NCBI GenBank assembly: GCA_025846845.1
Contig: JAOYTL010000011.1
Coordinates: 186,001-250,000 of the forward strand
DNA length: 64,000 nucleotides
Direction of reading: 5' to 3'
Origin: Alloboseaceae bacterium BT-24-1
Lineage (GTDB): Bacteria; Pseudomonadota; Alphaproteobacteria; Rhizobiales; Beijerinckiaceae
In this document: positions 32,434 through 40,774 of the stretch, one piece after another
Layout: each line of letters begins with the position of its first letter
Position numbering within the stretch: the stretch's first letter is position 1
Made by a program: the position numbers and the translations under genes
The notes under the pieces: generated by a model
Told to the model about the DNA's origin: nothing
Databases searched by the model: none
Seen by the model: only the letters and a program-made list of their open reading frames with translations

Positions 32434-33914
32434 CGTTGCCCTCCTATCCGACCGCTCTGCGCCTTCCGAATGGCCGCCGCCTGCTGCGTTGGGGCCTGCT
32501 CGCCGGCACGGCGGTTCTGCTCGGCGGCTGCGCCGGTTTCTCCGCCGATGGCGGGATGGCGCCGATCCAGACGGCGACTTACGCCGAGATCGGCAAGGAC
32601 GTGGTCAAGATCGGCGACGACAGGATAGCGCTGACGGCCAAGGCGCGGGTCGACCAGCTCCTGCGCAAGCCGCTGACCGCAGACAGCGCCGTGCAGGTCG
32701 CGCTGCTCAGCAATCGCGGCCTGCAGGCCGCCTTCAACGAGCTCGGCATCGCCGAAGCGCAGATGGTCGCCGCCAGCCTGCCGCCCAATCCGCGCTTCGG
32801 CATCTCCAAGCTCTCCGGCCGCTTCGAGGTCGAGATTGAGCGCCAGATCGTCGGCAGCCTGCTTGCGCTGCTGACCTTGCCGGCGAGGGCCGAGATCGCT
32901 GGCGACCGCTTCAAGACCGCGCAGTTGCGGGCGGTAGAGGCGGTGCTGAGGCTCGCTGCCGACGCCCGCCGCCAGTACTACCGTTCGGTCGCCGCCAATG
33001 CTCAGGTCGCCTTCTACCAGGAGGCCAAAAGCTCTGCCGACGCGGCCTCCGAGCTGTTCAAACGGCTCGGCGAATCCGGCGGCGTCAACAAGATCGACCA
33101 GGCGCGCGAGTTCGCCTTCGAGGCCGAATTGACGGTGCAGCTCGCCCAGGCGCGCCAGCAGCAGAGCCAGGAACGTGAGCGGCTCATTCGTCAGCTCGGG
33201 CTCTGGGGCGGCGACCTGAAATTCCGGCTTGGCAGCCTGCCGCCGCTTCCAAGATTGCAATCGGTCAAGGCGATCGAGGCCGAGGCGCTGCGCAAGCGCC
33301 TCGACATCCAGATCGCGCGAGCCGAGCTCGACACACTGGCGAAGTCGCTCGGCCTCGCCAATGCGACGCGCTTCGTCAACGACATCGATCTCCTCGGGCG
33401 CCGCACCTACGATCGTGGTCGCAGCATCAACGACCATGGCCACGTCGAGCGCGAATCCAGCCGCAGCCGCACGCTGGAGCTGGAGATCGACATTCCGATC
33501 TACGATTTCGGCCAGTCCAAGGTCGCGCTTGCCGAGCAGACCTACATGCAGGCCGCCAACAGGCTGGCGGAGAAGGCGGTCAATGCCCGCTCGGAAGCGC
33601 GCGAGGCCTATACCGCCTACCGCGCCAATTACGACATCACCCGGCAGTACCAGAACAACGTCCTGCCGCTGCGCAAGATCATCCAGGACCAGTCGCTGCT
33701 GCACTACAGCGGCATGCTGAACGACGTCACCGACCTCATCACCGATGCCCGCAACCGCATCCTCTCTAACGTCGCGGCGATCAATGCCCGCCGCGATTTC
33801 TGGCTCGCCCATACCGACTTCAAGCACGCGCTGATCGGCGGCGGCAGCGGAGGCGGTGGCTCGGCCACCGTCGCTGCGGCGGGCGGTGGCGATGCCGGCG
33901 GGGGCGGACACTGA
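32430..33914 (+). CDS. TolC-family outer-membrane efflux lipoprotein
   Basis: A 494-residue outer-membrane factor. It starts with a lipoprotein-type signal ending LLGGCAG and has the two long helical repeats of the OEP family. Clear examples are DSAVQVALLSNRGLQAAFNE at the first repeat and LELEIDIPIYDFGQSKVAL at the second. The tail is Gly/Ala-rich and ends GGGGH. Usually such proteins partner an RND pump and adaptor (CusBA type), but neither gene is here, only a multicopper oxidase, a cupredoxin and a CusF-like protein. The start ATG overlaps the lipoprotein stop. Confidence 0.9.
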   Translation: MTLPSYPTALRLPNGRRLLRWGLLAGTAVLLGGCAGFSADGGMAPIQTATYAEIGKDVVKIGDDRIALTAKARVDQLLRKPLTADSAVQVALLSNRGLQAAFNELGIAEAQMVAASLPPNPRFGISKLSGRFEVEIERQIVGSLLALLTLPARAEIAGDRFKTAQLRAVEAVLRLAADARRQYYRSVAANAQVAFYQEAKSSADAASELFKRLGESGGVNKIDQAREFAFEAELTVQLAQARQQQSQERERLIRQLGLWGGDLKFRLGSLPPLPRLQSVKAIEAEALRKRLDIQIARAELDTLAKSLGLANATRFVNDIDLLGRRTYDRGRSINDHGHVERESSRSRTLELEIDIPIYDFGQSKVALAEQTYMQAANRLAEKAVNARSEAREAYTAYRANYDITRQYQNNVLPLRKIIQDQSLLHYSGMLNDVTDLITDARNRILSNVAAINARRDFWLAHTDFKHALIGGGSGGGGSATVAAAGGGDAGGGGH

Positions 33915-33935
33915 GCGGGCGGAAGGAGCAGAACC

Positions 33936-35372
33936 ATGACCACGCTATCGCGCAGAGGCTTCATCGGCACCTCCGGCCTCGTCGTCGCAGCAGCCGGCGC
34001 CGTGTCCGGACGCACGGCCTTCGCCGCCGTGCCCGAGGCCCCGACCATGACCGAGGCGACGACGCAGGCGCCCTTGGTACCGACGACGGGCCCCGACTAC
34101 CAGCCGGTCGCGACGCTCAACGGCTGGACCTTGCCCTGGCGGATGAACGGCGACTGGAAGGAATTTCATCTCGTCGCCGAGCCGGTGGTGCGCGAGCTCG
34201 CGCCCGGCATGAAGGGCTATCTCTGGGGCTATAACGGCCAGTCGCCGGGGCCGACCATCGAAGCGGTCGAGGGCGACAAGGTCCGCATCTACGTCACCAA
34301 CAAGCTGCCGGAGAGCACCACGATCCACTGGCACGGCCAGCGCCTGCCGAACGGCATGGACGGCGTCGGTGGGCTGAACCAGCCGCATATCCCACCGGGC
34401 AAGACCTTCGTCTACGAGTTCCAACTCAGGCGCTCGGGCACCTATATGTACCACCCGCATTCGGACGAGATGGTCCAGATGGCGATGGGCATGATGGGCT
34501 TCTTCGTCGTCCACCCCAAGGACCCGGCCTTCCGCCGCGTCGACCGCGACTTCGTCTTCCTGCTCAACGCCTTCGACATCGAGCCCGGCTCCTATGTGCC
34601 GCGCGTTGCCGAGATGACCGAGTTCAACATGTGGTGCTGGAACAGCCGCGTGTTCCCGGGCATCGACCCCTTGGTCGTGGGCAGGAACGACAAGGTCAGG
34701 ATCCGCTTCGGCAACCTGACCATGACGAACCATCCGATCCACATGCATGGCTACGAGTTCAAGGTCTCGTGCACCGATGGTGGCTGGGTCGATCCGGCGG
34801 CGGCCTGGGACGAGGTCTCGATCGACTGCGCCGTCGGCCAGATGCGCGCTTTCGATTTCGTCGCCGACGAGCCCGGCGACTGGGCGATCCACTGCCACAA
34901 ATCGCACCACACGATGAATGCGATGGGGCATTCGGTGAAGAACTATATCGGCGTGAACAAGAAGGACCTGGCCAAGCGCATCGCCAAGATCGCACCTGGC
35001 TACATGCCGATGGGCTCGAACGGCATGGGCGAGATGGGCTCGATGGAGATGCCGCTGCCTGACAACACCCTGCCGATGATGACCGGCTTTGCCCAGTTCG
35101 GTCCGGTCGAGATGGGCGGCATGTTCTCGGTGGTGAAGGTCCGCGAGGGCCTCGCCAGGAACGACTACAAGGACCCCGGCTGGTTCAAGCACCCGGAAGG
35201 CACCGTCGCCTTCGAATACAAGGGCCAGAAGCTCGCCGAGGCGCCGCGCGGCGCCTCCCCGGACAGCGGCATCGAACCGACCGAATGGCGGATCAAGGAC
35301 CCGCGCAAGCCGAACCTCGGGCCGGACGGCAAGCCGCGGCCTGCGGCCAAGAATCCGCATTCCAACCACTGA
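33936..35372 (+). CDS. Multicopper oxidase (CopA/CueO-like)
   Basis: A 478-residue periplasmic oxidase exported through a twin-arginine signal (LSRRGFIGTSGLVVAAAGA). All copper ligand clusters are visible: HWH (131-133), HPH (173-175), HPIHMH (266-271) and HCHKSHHTM (319-327), the last supplying type-1 and trinuclear site ligands. A methionine-rich stretch at about 358-400 resembles copper-binding Met-rich segments of CopA and CueO. It likely oxidises Cu(I) to the less toxic Cu(II). Third gene of the copper operon, with ribosome site GGAAGGAG. Confidence 0.93.
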   Translation: MTTLSRRGFIGTSGLVVAAAGAVSGRTAFAAVPEAPTMTEATTQAPLVPTTGPDYQPVATLNGWTLPWRMNGDWKEFHLVAEPVVRELAPGMKGYLWGYNGQSPGPTIEAVEGDKVRIYVTNKLPESTTIHWHGQRLPNGMDGVGGLNQPHIPPGKTFVYEFQLRRSGTYMYHPHSDEMVQMAMGMMGFFVVHPKDPAFRRVDRDFVFLLNAFDIEPGSYVPRVAEMTEFNMWCWNSRVFPGIDPLVVGRNDKVRIRFGNLTMTNHPIHMHGYEFKVSCTDGGWVDPAAAWDEVSIDCAVGQMRAFDFVADEPGDWAIHCHKSHHTMNAMGHSVKNYIGVNKKDLAKRIAKIAPGYMPMGSNGMGEMGSMEMPLPDNTLPMMTGFAQFGPVEMGGMFSVVKVREGLARNDYKDPGWFKHPEGTVAFEYKGQKLAEAPRGASPDSGIEPTEWRIKDPRKPNLGPDGKPRPAAKNPHSNH

Positions 35373-35401
35373 AGATCCCAGCCTTCCAGCAGGAGAGCCT
35401 C

Positions 35402-35881
35402 ATGAAGACAGCATTCAAGCTTGCCGCAATCGCGGTTCTGTTCTCCGCCGGCTCTGCCTTGGCGGGCCCCGGCGGCGCCGGTCACGGCCATGGCGACGAG
35501 ACCGCCTATGGCAAGCCGGGCGACCCCAAGAAGCCGGCCCGCATCGTGCAGGTCGCGATGGCCGAGAAGGACGGCAAGATGTCCTTCATTCCCGACCGGA
35601 TCGAGGTCCGCCGTGGCGAGCAGGTCCGCTTCCAGCTGCGCAACAATGGCGAGCTCGACCACGAGCTCGTCCTGGCGACGCTGGAGGAGAACCTCAAGCA
35701 CGCCGTCGAGATGCAGAAGAATCCCGACATGGAGCATGACGACCCGAACGCCAAGCGGCTCGCGCCGAAGAAGACCGGCGAGATCGTCTGGGCGTTCACC
35801 AAGGTGGGCGAGTTCGACTTCTCCTGCCTGATCCCCGGTCACCGCGAAGCCGGCATGACCGGCAAGATCATCGTCAAGTGA
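35402..35881 (+). CDS. Periplasmic cupredoxin-domain protein
   Basis: A 159-residue secreted blue-copper-type protein. The signal peptide ends GSALAGPG, followed by a His-rich GHGHGDE. The type-1 copper ligands His87 (in ELDHELV), Cys142, His147 and Met152 (SCLIPGHREAGM) are all present, so it can bind copper and may carry electrons or copper for the adjacent multicopper oxidase. The ATG has CAGGAG as ribosome site, 29 bases after the oxidase stop. Confidence 0.92.
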   Translation: MKTAFKLAAIAVLFSAGSALAGPGGAGHGHGDETAYGKPGDPKKPARIVQVAMAEKDGKMSFIPDRIEVRRGEQVRFQLRNNGELDHELVLATLEENLKHAVEMQKNPDMEHDDPNAKRLAPKKTGEIVWAFTKVGEFDFSCLIPGHREAGMTGKIIVK

Positions 35882-35904
35882 ATCTCAAGCGGAAGGAGCA
35901 TCCC

Positions 35905-36183
35905 ATGCTCAGGACGGCAGCCACCCTCGTACTTCTCTTCATCGCCTTGCCGGCCGCGGCGCAGTCGGTCAGCGGCACGGTCACCAAGGTCGACGAGCCC
36001 CAGGGCAAGCTCACCATCAATCACGGCCCGATCAAGAGCCTCGACATGGATGCCATGACCATGGTGTTTCGCGCCGGCGACCCGGCCATGCTGAAGGGGT
36101 TGAAGGCAGGCACCAAGGTCAAGTTCGACGCCGACCGGGTCAACGGCCAGATCACCGTCACCAAGCTTCAGAAGGCCAAATGA
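35905..36183 (+). CDS. CusF-like periplasmic copper-binding protein
   Basis: A 92-residue exported protein (signal ending LPAAAQS) with the small OB-like CusF fold. The metal site aligns with E. coli CusF: His40 (for His36), Met51 and Met53 (for Met47 and Met49) in DAMTMVF. Met48 occupies the position of the conserved cation-pi Trp44. It likely chaperones Cu(I) or Ag(I) in the periplasm. The start ATG is preceded by GGAAGGAG. It overlaps the next small gene by ATGA. Confidence 0.88.
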   Translation: MLRTAATLVLLFIALPAAAQSVSGTVTKVDEPQGKLTINHGPIKSLDMDAMTMVFRAGDPAMLKGLKAGTKVKFDADRVNGQITVTKLQKAK

Positions 36184-36476
36184 TCTCATCTCATGGGGCT
36201 GGATCGCGCCGATCCAGCCCTCTGTGCCGGAGCAGCGCCCCGGCGCTGATCCTTCTGGGCGGCCTTTCCGCTGCGCTCGCCTCCGATGGCGACCTGCAGC
36301 GCATCCTGCTCGAGCACGCTTGCGTCAAGCCGAGGGTCGAGACCGTGCTGAAGCAGGCTTCCGTCGTCGTCTATCGCATCAACTGTCTCGGCACCGCGCA
36401 CAGGATCCTCGATGTCGTCTGCGACGGTCATCGCTGCAGCGCGAGCGAGCGCAGGGGCATGGTGGAGCCGCCTTAG
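36180..36476 (+). CDS. Small exported protein of unknown function with four cysteines
   Basis: A 98-residue protein starting at an ATG that overlaps the CusF-like stop (ATGA). An Arg-rich start precedes a hydrophobic segment (APALILLGGLSAALAS) that looks like a signal peptide. The mature part of ~62 residues has four Cys (ACVK, NCLG, VCDG, RCSA), which could form two disulfides or bind metal. Last gene of the copper operon. I recognise no family; a coding role is likely from the overlap and signal. Confidence 0.6.
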   Translation: MISSHGAGSRRSSPLCRSSAPALILLGGLSAALASDGDLQRILLEHACVKPRVETVLKQASVVVYRINCLGTAHRILDVVCDGHRCSASERRGMVEPP

Positions 36477-36560
36477 CCGGTCCGGTTCCTTCAGCCGCGC
36501 CGAGAGCTGAATTTGCGTGTGCTCCGGAGGCGGACGTTTCCAGACCTGCCAGCTCATGCC

Positions 36561-37841
36561 TCAGCGGGACATCATCGCAAGCGGCCACATCACGATCTGC
36601 GGGAAGACCACCAACAGTACGAGCACGGTGATCTGGGCGACCATGAACGGCATGACGCCCTTGATCACGCCCGTCATCGGCACCTTCGCCACGCCGCAGA
36701 CGACGTTGAGCACGGTCCCGACCGGCGGGGTCACCAGACCGATGGCGTTGTTCATGATGAACAGCACGCCGAAGTAGACCGGGTCGATGCCCGCCTGCTT
36801 GATCACCGGCATCAGCACAGGCGTCATGATCAGGACGGTCGGGGTGAAGTCGAGCGCCGTGCCGACGATGAGCACCAGCAGCATCAGCACCGCCGTCAGC
36901 AGCATCTTGTTGCCCATGAAGGGCTCCACCATCTCGGCGAGCTGCTGCGGGATGTTGGCGGTGGTGATCAGCCAGGCCGAGACGCCGGCAGCGGCGACCA
37001 GGAACATGATCACGGCCGTGGTTTCGGCGGCGCGGTACATCAGGCCAAACAGGTCGCTGATCTTGATCTCGCGATAGATCACGACGCCGACGAAGAGCGA
37101 GTAGGCGGCGGCGATGACCGCGGCCTCGGTCGGCGTGAACAGGCCGAATTTGAGGCCGCCGATGATGACCACCGGCAGGACCAGCGCCCACAGCGCATTG
37201 CGGGTCTCGACCAGCCGCTCGGCCATGCTGCGCTTGGGCTCGACGCGCGGGTTGTCGCGCTTGATGCTCCAGCGCCAGGCCAGCATGATCGCCAGGCCCA
37301 TCAGGATGCCCGGGACGATGCCAGCGATGAAGAGCTTGGTGATCGAGACGCCGCCAGTAACGCCGAAGATGATCATGCCGATCGAGGGCGGGATCACAGG
37401 CGCGATGATGCCGCCGCAGGCGATCAGTCCGCAGGAGCGGTTGATGTCGTAGCCGGCGGTCCGCATCAGCGGGATCAGCACCGAGGCCAGCGCTGCCGTG
37501 TCGGCCACTGCCGAACCCGACAGCGAGGCCATGATCACAGCCGCGATGACGGCGACATAGCCGAGGCCGCCACGGATATGGCCGATCCAGGCCATCGCCA
37601 TCGTGATGATCCGGCGGGTCATGCCGCCGGCGTTCATCAGCTCGCCGGCCAGCATGAAGAAGGGCACGGCGAGCAGCGGGAAGCTGTTGGCGCCGTCCCA
37701 CATGTTCTGGATGATGATCTGGGGGTCGGAGATGCCCATGTAGAGCATCATGGCAAGGCCGCAGCCGATCAGGGCGAAGGCCACGGGCATGCCGAGCGCC
37801 ATGAGGCCCAGCAGCGAGGCGATGAAGACGAAAACGATCAT
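36561..37841 (-). CDS. TRAP transporter large permease, DctM family
   Basis: A 426-residue membrane protein with the dozen hydrophobic segments of DctM/SiaM, the ion-coupled transport subunit of TRAP importers. Recognisable stretches are PLLAVPFFMLAGELMNAGGM, SLSGSAVADTAAL and the later ALDFTPTVLIMTPVLMPV. I start at ATG 37839-37841, which gives the usual length; a longer open frame only adds sequence read from the DctQ gene. It overlaps the DctQ stop by ATGA. Sodium-driven uptake of a carboxylate, probably a sugar acid in view of the divergent enzymes, is inferred. Confidence 0.94.
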   Translation of the reverse strand: MIVFVFIASLLGLMALGMPVAFALIGCGLAMMLYMGISDPQIIIQNMWDGANSFPLLAVPFFMLAGELMNAGGMTRRIITMAMAWIGHIRGGLGYVAVIAAVIMASLSGSAVADTAALASVLIPLMRTAGYDINRSCGLIACGGIIAPVIPPSIGMIIFGVTGGVSITKLFIAGIVPGILMGLAIMLAWRWSIKRDNPRVEPKRSMAERLVETRNALWALVLPVVIIGGLKFGLFTPTEAAVIAAAYSLFVGVVIYREIKISDLFGLMYRAAETTAVIMFLVAAAGVSAWLITTANIPQQLAEMVEPFMGNKMLLTAVLMLLVLIVGTALDFTPTVLIMTPVLMPVIKQAGIDPVYFGVLFIMNNAIGLVTPPVGTVLNVVCGVAKVPMTGVIKGVMPFMVAQITVLVLLVVFPQIVMWPLAMMSR

Positions 37842-38416
37842 GGCTTGGCTCCTCCAGCCATGTGGGCCTTCATGTCGCGCTCGGCCTCGATGCCTTCCGC
37901 CAGCCCCTCCTCGTGGACATCGATCAGCTCGTTGTCGGCGACTTCGCCCCGCGCGAGGCGAATGAGGTTCGACAGGCAGATCAACGCGATCGCGGCCCCG
38001 GTGACGTAGCTGACGCCATAGACCCAGAGCATGCTGATCTGGGCGACCGGCGAGGCGTTGCCGGCGATGATGTCGTGCTGCAGCCAGGTTCCGTAGAAGA
38101 TGAACAGCGAGCAGATCAGCATGATGACCTGGCTGATCGCCCAGCAGACCTTGCGGCCGAGCACCGGCAGGGCCTGGACGACCATGTCGACGCCGAGATG
38201 GCTGCGCCGATGCAAGCCGATGATGCCGCCGAGGAAGGTCATCCAGACGAAGGCGAAGCGCGGGATCTCCTCCGACAGGTCGATGCCGGTGTTGAAGAAC
38301 AGCCGCAGCACCACGTTGCCGAAGACCATGATCAGCATCACGGTCATGCAGGCCACGAGAATGATCTCGATGATGCGGTAGAACCCGTCGACCGCGGTCT
38401 TGAGCAGGCTGCTCAT
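37838..38416 (-). CDS. TRAP transporter small permease, DctQ family
   Basis: A 192-residue membrane protein with four hydrophobic segments and the family motifs RFAFVWMTFLGGIIGLHRRS and HLGVDMVVQALP. It forms the small membrane subunit that pairs with DctM. It lies between the first DctP gene and DctM; a hairpin separates it from the DctP gene. Confidence 0.92.
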   Translation of the reverse strand: MSSLLKTAVDGFYRIIEIILVACMTVMLIMVFGNVVLRLFFNTGIDLSEEIPRFAFVWMTFLGGIIGLHRRSHLGVDMVVQALPVLGRKVCWAISQVIMLICSLFIFYGTWLQHDIIAGNASPVAQISMLWVYGVSYVTGAAIALICLSNLIRLARGEVADNELIDVHEEGLAEGIEAERDMKAHMAGGAKP

Positions 38417-38446
38417 CAGTCACCTCGCCGGCAATATGTCAGGGTG

Positions 38447-38461
38447 CCGGCTTCGAGCCGG
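38447..38461 (-). other. Intercistronic hairpin between DctP and DctQ genes
   Basis: CCGGCT-CGA-AGCCGG forms a perfect 6-bp stem with a 3-base loop, in the 92-base gap after the DctP stop. Such hairpins often protect the abundant binding-protein message while lowering expression of the membrane subunits. No T-run follows. Confidence 0.45.
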
Positions 38462-38508
38462 GCCGGGACGGGCGGCCGGCGCGAGGCCAGCCGCCGCTGC
38501 GCGCGCCT

Positions 38509-39522
38509 CTACTTGGCGGCGCGCGCCTTTTCGATCTCGGCCACGAAGCCGGTCACGAACTCGTCGCCGATCTGTCCCTTGAACTTCTCGACGACCGATT
38601 TGACCTTGTCCTGGACCTTGCGCAGGTCGTCCGCCGACACCTCGTTGACCGATACGCCGGCTTCCTTGAACTTGCCGATGACGTCGCGGTCGCCCTCGTC
38701 GAGCAGCTTGCGCTGGAGCAGGCCCGCCTCGGTCGCGGCCTTCTGGATGCCGGCCTTGTCATCGGCCGAGAGCGTGTCCCAGAACTTCTTCGAGGCGACC
38801 AGCGCGACCGGCGTGTAGACGTGGTTGGTGATGGAGATGTACTTCTGCACCTCCTGCATCTTGTTCGACCACATGTGCAGCAGGGGGTTCTCCTGCCCGT
38901 CGAGGGCCTTCACCTCGAGCGCGGTGAACACCTCGGAGAACGCCATCGGCACGGCGTTGGCGCCGATCGACTTCCAGGTGTCGAGCGCGACGGGATTGGC
39001 CATCACGCGCAGCTTGAGGCCGGAAACGTCCTCGGCGGTCTTCACCGGGCGGCGGCTGTTCGAGAGGTTGCGGAAGCCCATGCCGGTCCAGGTCAGGCCG
39101 ACCAGGCCGCTCGGCTCGATCTTGTCGAAGATCTTCTTCACCGAGGCGCCGTCGAGCACGGCGTAGACCTCCTTCTCGTTCTGGAACAGGAAGGGCAGGT
39201 CCCAGACCTGCACTTCCTTCACCCGGGTCGAGAGCGGCGCCAGCGTGCCGATGTAGAACTCCTGCGTGCCGGCCTGGACCGCCTGGAGCTGCTTCTCGTC
39301 GCTGCCGAGCATGGCGGAGTGGAAGGCCTGCACCTTCACATTGCCCTTGGTGTAGGTGCCGGCAAGCTCGGCGAACTTGCTGACCGCCGTCGCCTGCGGA
39401 TGGGTGTCGGGCATGGCATGGCCGATCTTGGCCTTGACCTCGGCCATGGCGGCGACCGAGCCCAGCAGCGCTGCGGTCAAGGTCGCGATGAAAGCAAAGC
39501 GTGTCGGACGAAATTGGGTCAC
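38509..39522 (-). CDS. TRAP transporter substrate-binding protein, DctP family, copy 1
   Basis: A 337-residue periplasmic binding protein with an amino-terminal signal ending VAAMAEVKA. DctP family features include GHAMPDTHPQATAVSKFAEL, VQVWDLPFLFQNEKE and the ligand-contact region SGLKLRVMANPV. It begins with GTG (39520-39522), preceded by TAGGAG. It aligns with the gene upstream of it along the whole length, so two DctP-type proteins serve one pair of permeases. Confidence 0.93.
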   Translation of the reverse strand: MTQFRPTRFAFIATLTAALLGSVAAMAEVKAKIGHAMPDTHPQATAVSKFAELAGTYTKGNVKVQAFHSAMLGSDEKQLQAVQAGTQEFYIGTLAPLSTRVKEVQVWDLPFLFQNEKEVYAVLDGASVKKIFDKIEPSGLVGLTWTGMGFRNLSNSRRPVKTAEDVSGLKLRVMANPVALDTWKSIGANAVPMAFSEVFTALEVKALDGQENPLLHMWSNKMQEVQKYISITNHVYTPVALVASKKFWDTLSADDKAGIQKAATEAGLLQRKLLDEGDRDVIGKFKEAGVSVNEVSADDLRKVQDKVKSVVEKFKGQIGDEFVTGFVAEIEKARAAK

Positions 39523-39533
39523 GGCTGTCGTCT

Positions 39534-39548
39534 CCTAAATCGATTAGG
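39534..39548 (-). promoter_or_regulatory. Palindrome overlapping the DctP copy 1 ribosome site
   Basis: CCTAA and TTAGG flank ATCGA, and the right arm, read on the minus strand, runs into the ribosome site TAGGAG of the DctP gene. If folded in the mRNA it could mask the site; as DNA it could be an operator half. Pattern evidence only. Confidence 0.3.
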
Positions 39549-39598
39549 CGGGGTTTGCCATTTGAGCGCTTGCCGGTTCAATGGACCTGCAAAGTTTT

Positions 39599-39612
39599 CC
39601 ACCGCGCGGTGG
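39599..39612 (-). other. Palindromic stem-loop after the DctP copy 2 gene
   Basis: CCACCGCGCGGTGG, a perfect 14-base palindrome, lies 6 bases past the stop of the second DctP gene. It may form a short hairpin in the transcript between the tandem binding-protein genes. No T-run follows on the minus strand, so it is not a classic terminator. Confidence 0.4.
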
Positions 39613-39618
39613 CGGAGT

Positions 39619-40638
39619 TCATTTTCGCTGCTTCTTGATCTCGGCGTAGAAGTCGCTGACGAAGGCGGCGCCGATCACCTCGGTGTTCTTCTCGATCACG
39701 GGCTGGATCGCCTTGCGGATCGCATCGAGTTCGGCCGGCGGCATCTCGACCGCCACCATGCCCTTGGCCTTGAGCTCGTTCAGAACCTCGCCAGCCTCGC
39801 GAAGCTCGACCTCGCGCTGGAAGGCGCGTGTCGTTTCCGCCGCGGCCTGGACGGCTGCTTGCTGCTGCGGGCTCAGCGCGGCCCAGAACTTCTTCGACAC
39901 GACCAGCGCCACCGGCGTGTAGACATGGTTGGTCACCGTCAGGTGCTTCTGAACCTCGAACATCTTGTTGGCGTACATGTCGACGAAGGGATGCTCGTAG
40001 CCGTCGAGCGCCTTGGTCTCCAGCGCCGTATAGACCTCGGTGAAGGCCATCGGCACGGCGTTCATGCCCATGGCGTTGAAGCTCGCCAGAGCCATCGGGC
40101 TCTGCATGACGCGGACCTTCAGCCCCTTCATGTCGGCGAGCGAATTTATCGGACGCTTGCTGTTCGACAGGTTGCGGAAGGCGCCGCCCGACCAGGCCAG
40201 GCCGTGGATGTTCATGTCGGCGAGGCTGTCGAGCAGGCGTTGGCCCGCCGGCCCGTCGAGCACTGCCGCAGCTTCCGCATCGCTTGCGAACAGGAAGGGA
40301 AAATCGAAGATCTGCAGTTCCTTCTTGCGCGCCGCGATCGGCGAGAGCGCGCCCATGTAGAAGTCGATCGTGCCCGACTGGGCGGCGATCAGCATCTTCT
40401 CTTCGGAGCCCAGCGCGGCATTGCCGAAAACCTCGACCTTGACGCTGCCATTGGTCGTCTTGGCGACCTCTTCGGCGAAGCGACGCATGGCTGCTGCACG
40501 TGGGTGGGAGTCGGCGAAGGAGTGCCCCAGCTTGGCCGTTTTCGTTGCCTGAGCCGTGGCCGGCGCGACCTGGATCGCGGTCAGTGTCGCCCCGGCAGCG
40601 AGACCGGCAAGCATCGTCCGACGCGTTTGCTTGAGCAT
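39619..40638 (-). CDS. TRAP transporter substrate-binding protein, DctP family, copy 2
   Basis: A 339-residue DctP-type protein with a twin-arginine-like signal (LKQTRRTMLAGLAAGA) ending ATAQATK. It shares blocks with copy 1: LGHSFADSHPRAAAMRRFAE, LQIFDFPFLFASDAE, AFRNLSNSKRPI and ITNHVYTPVALV/VTNHVYTPVALV. The ATG at 40636-40638 has GGGAGG as ribosome site. First gene of the TRAP operon, directly beside the GntR operator region. Two binding proteins in tandem probably widen the substrate range. Confidence 0.92.
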   Translation of the reverse strand: MLKQTRRTMLAGLAAGATLTAIQVAPATAQATKTAKLGHSFADSHPRAAAMRRFAEEVAKTTNGSVKVEVFGNAALGSEEKMLIAAQSGTIDFYMGALSPIAARKKELQIFDFPFLFASDAEAAAVLDGPAGQRLLDSLADMNIHGLAWSGGAFRNLSNSKRPINSLADMKGLKVRVMQSPMALASFNAMGMNAVPMAFTEVYTALETKALDGYEHPFVDMYANKMFEVQKHLTVTNHVYTPVALVVSKKFWAALSPQQQAAVQAAAETTRAFQREVELREAGEVLNELKAKGMVAVEMPPAELDAIRKAIQPVIEKNTEVIGAAFVSDFYAEIKKQRK

Positions 40639-40716
40639 GGCGACCTCCCGTTTGATTGGGCGCTCCTGTCCTCGCTCTGCTGGCGGGCGCCGATAAATTC
40701 TCAATAACGCCGCTCA

Positions 40717-40749
40717 TGTCAGGTTGTCAAACAACTGACAGCATGACAA
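40717..40749. promoter_or_regulatory. Overlapping inverted repeats, candidate FadR/FCD operator
   Basis: The gap between the divergent TRAP and regulator genes holds TGTCA ... GTTGT-CAA-ACAAC ... TGACA (40717-40740), a 24-base imperfect palindrome with a perfect core. An extra TTGTCA (40724-40729) and TGACAA (40744-40749) pair gives a second, overlapping repeat. GTTGT/ACAAC-type cores are common for FCD regulators. Control of both TRAP and catabolic operons from here is likely. Confidence 0.6.
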
Positions 40750-40774
40750 TATGGGGCAACACTGGGAAACGCCC

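Noticed and set aside
36561..38423. A 620-codon frame apparently extending DctM
   Set aside because: The first ~190 codons are the DctQ gene in another frame; ATG 37841 gives the usual DctM length.
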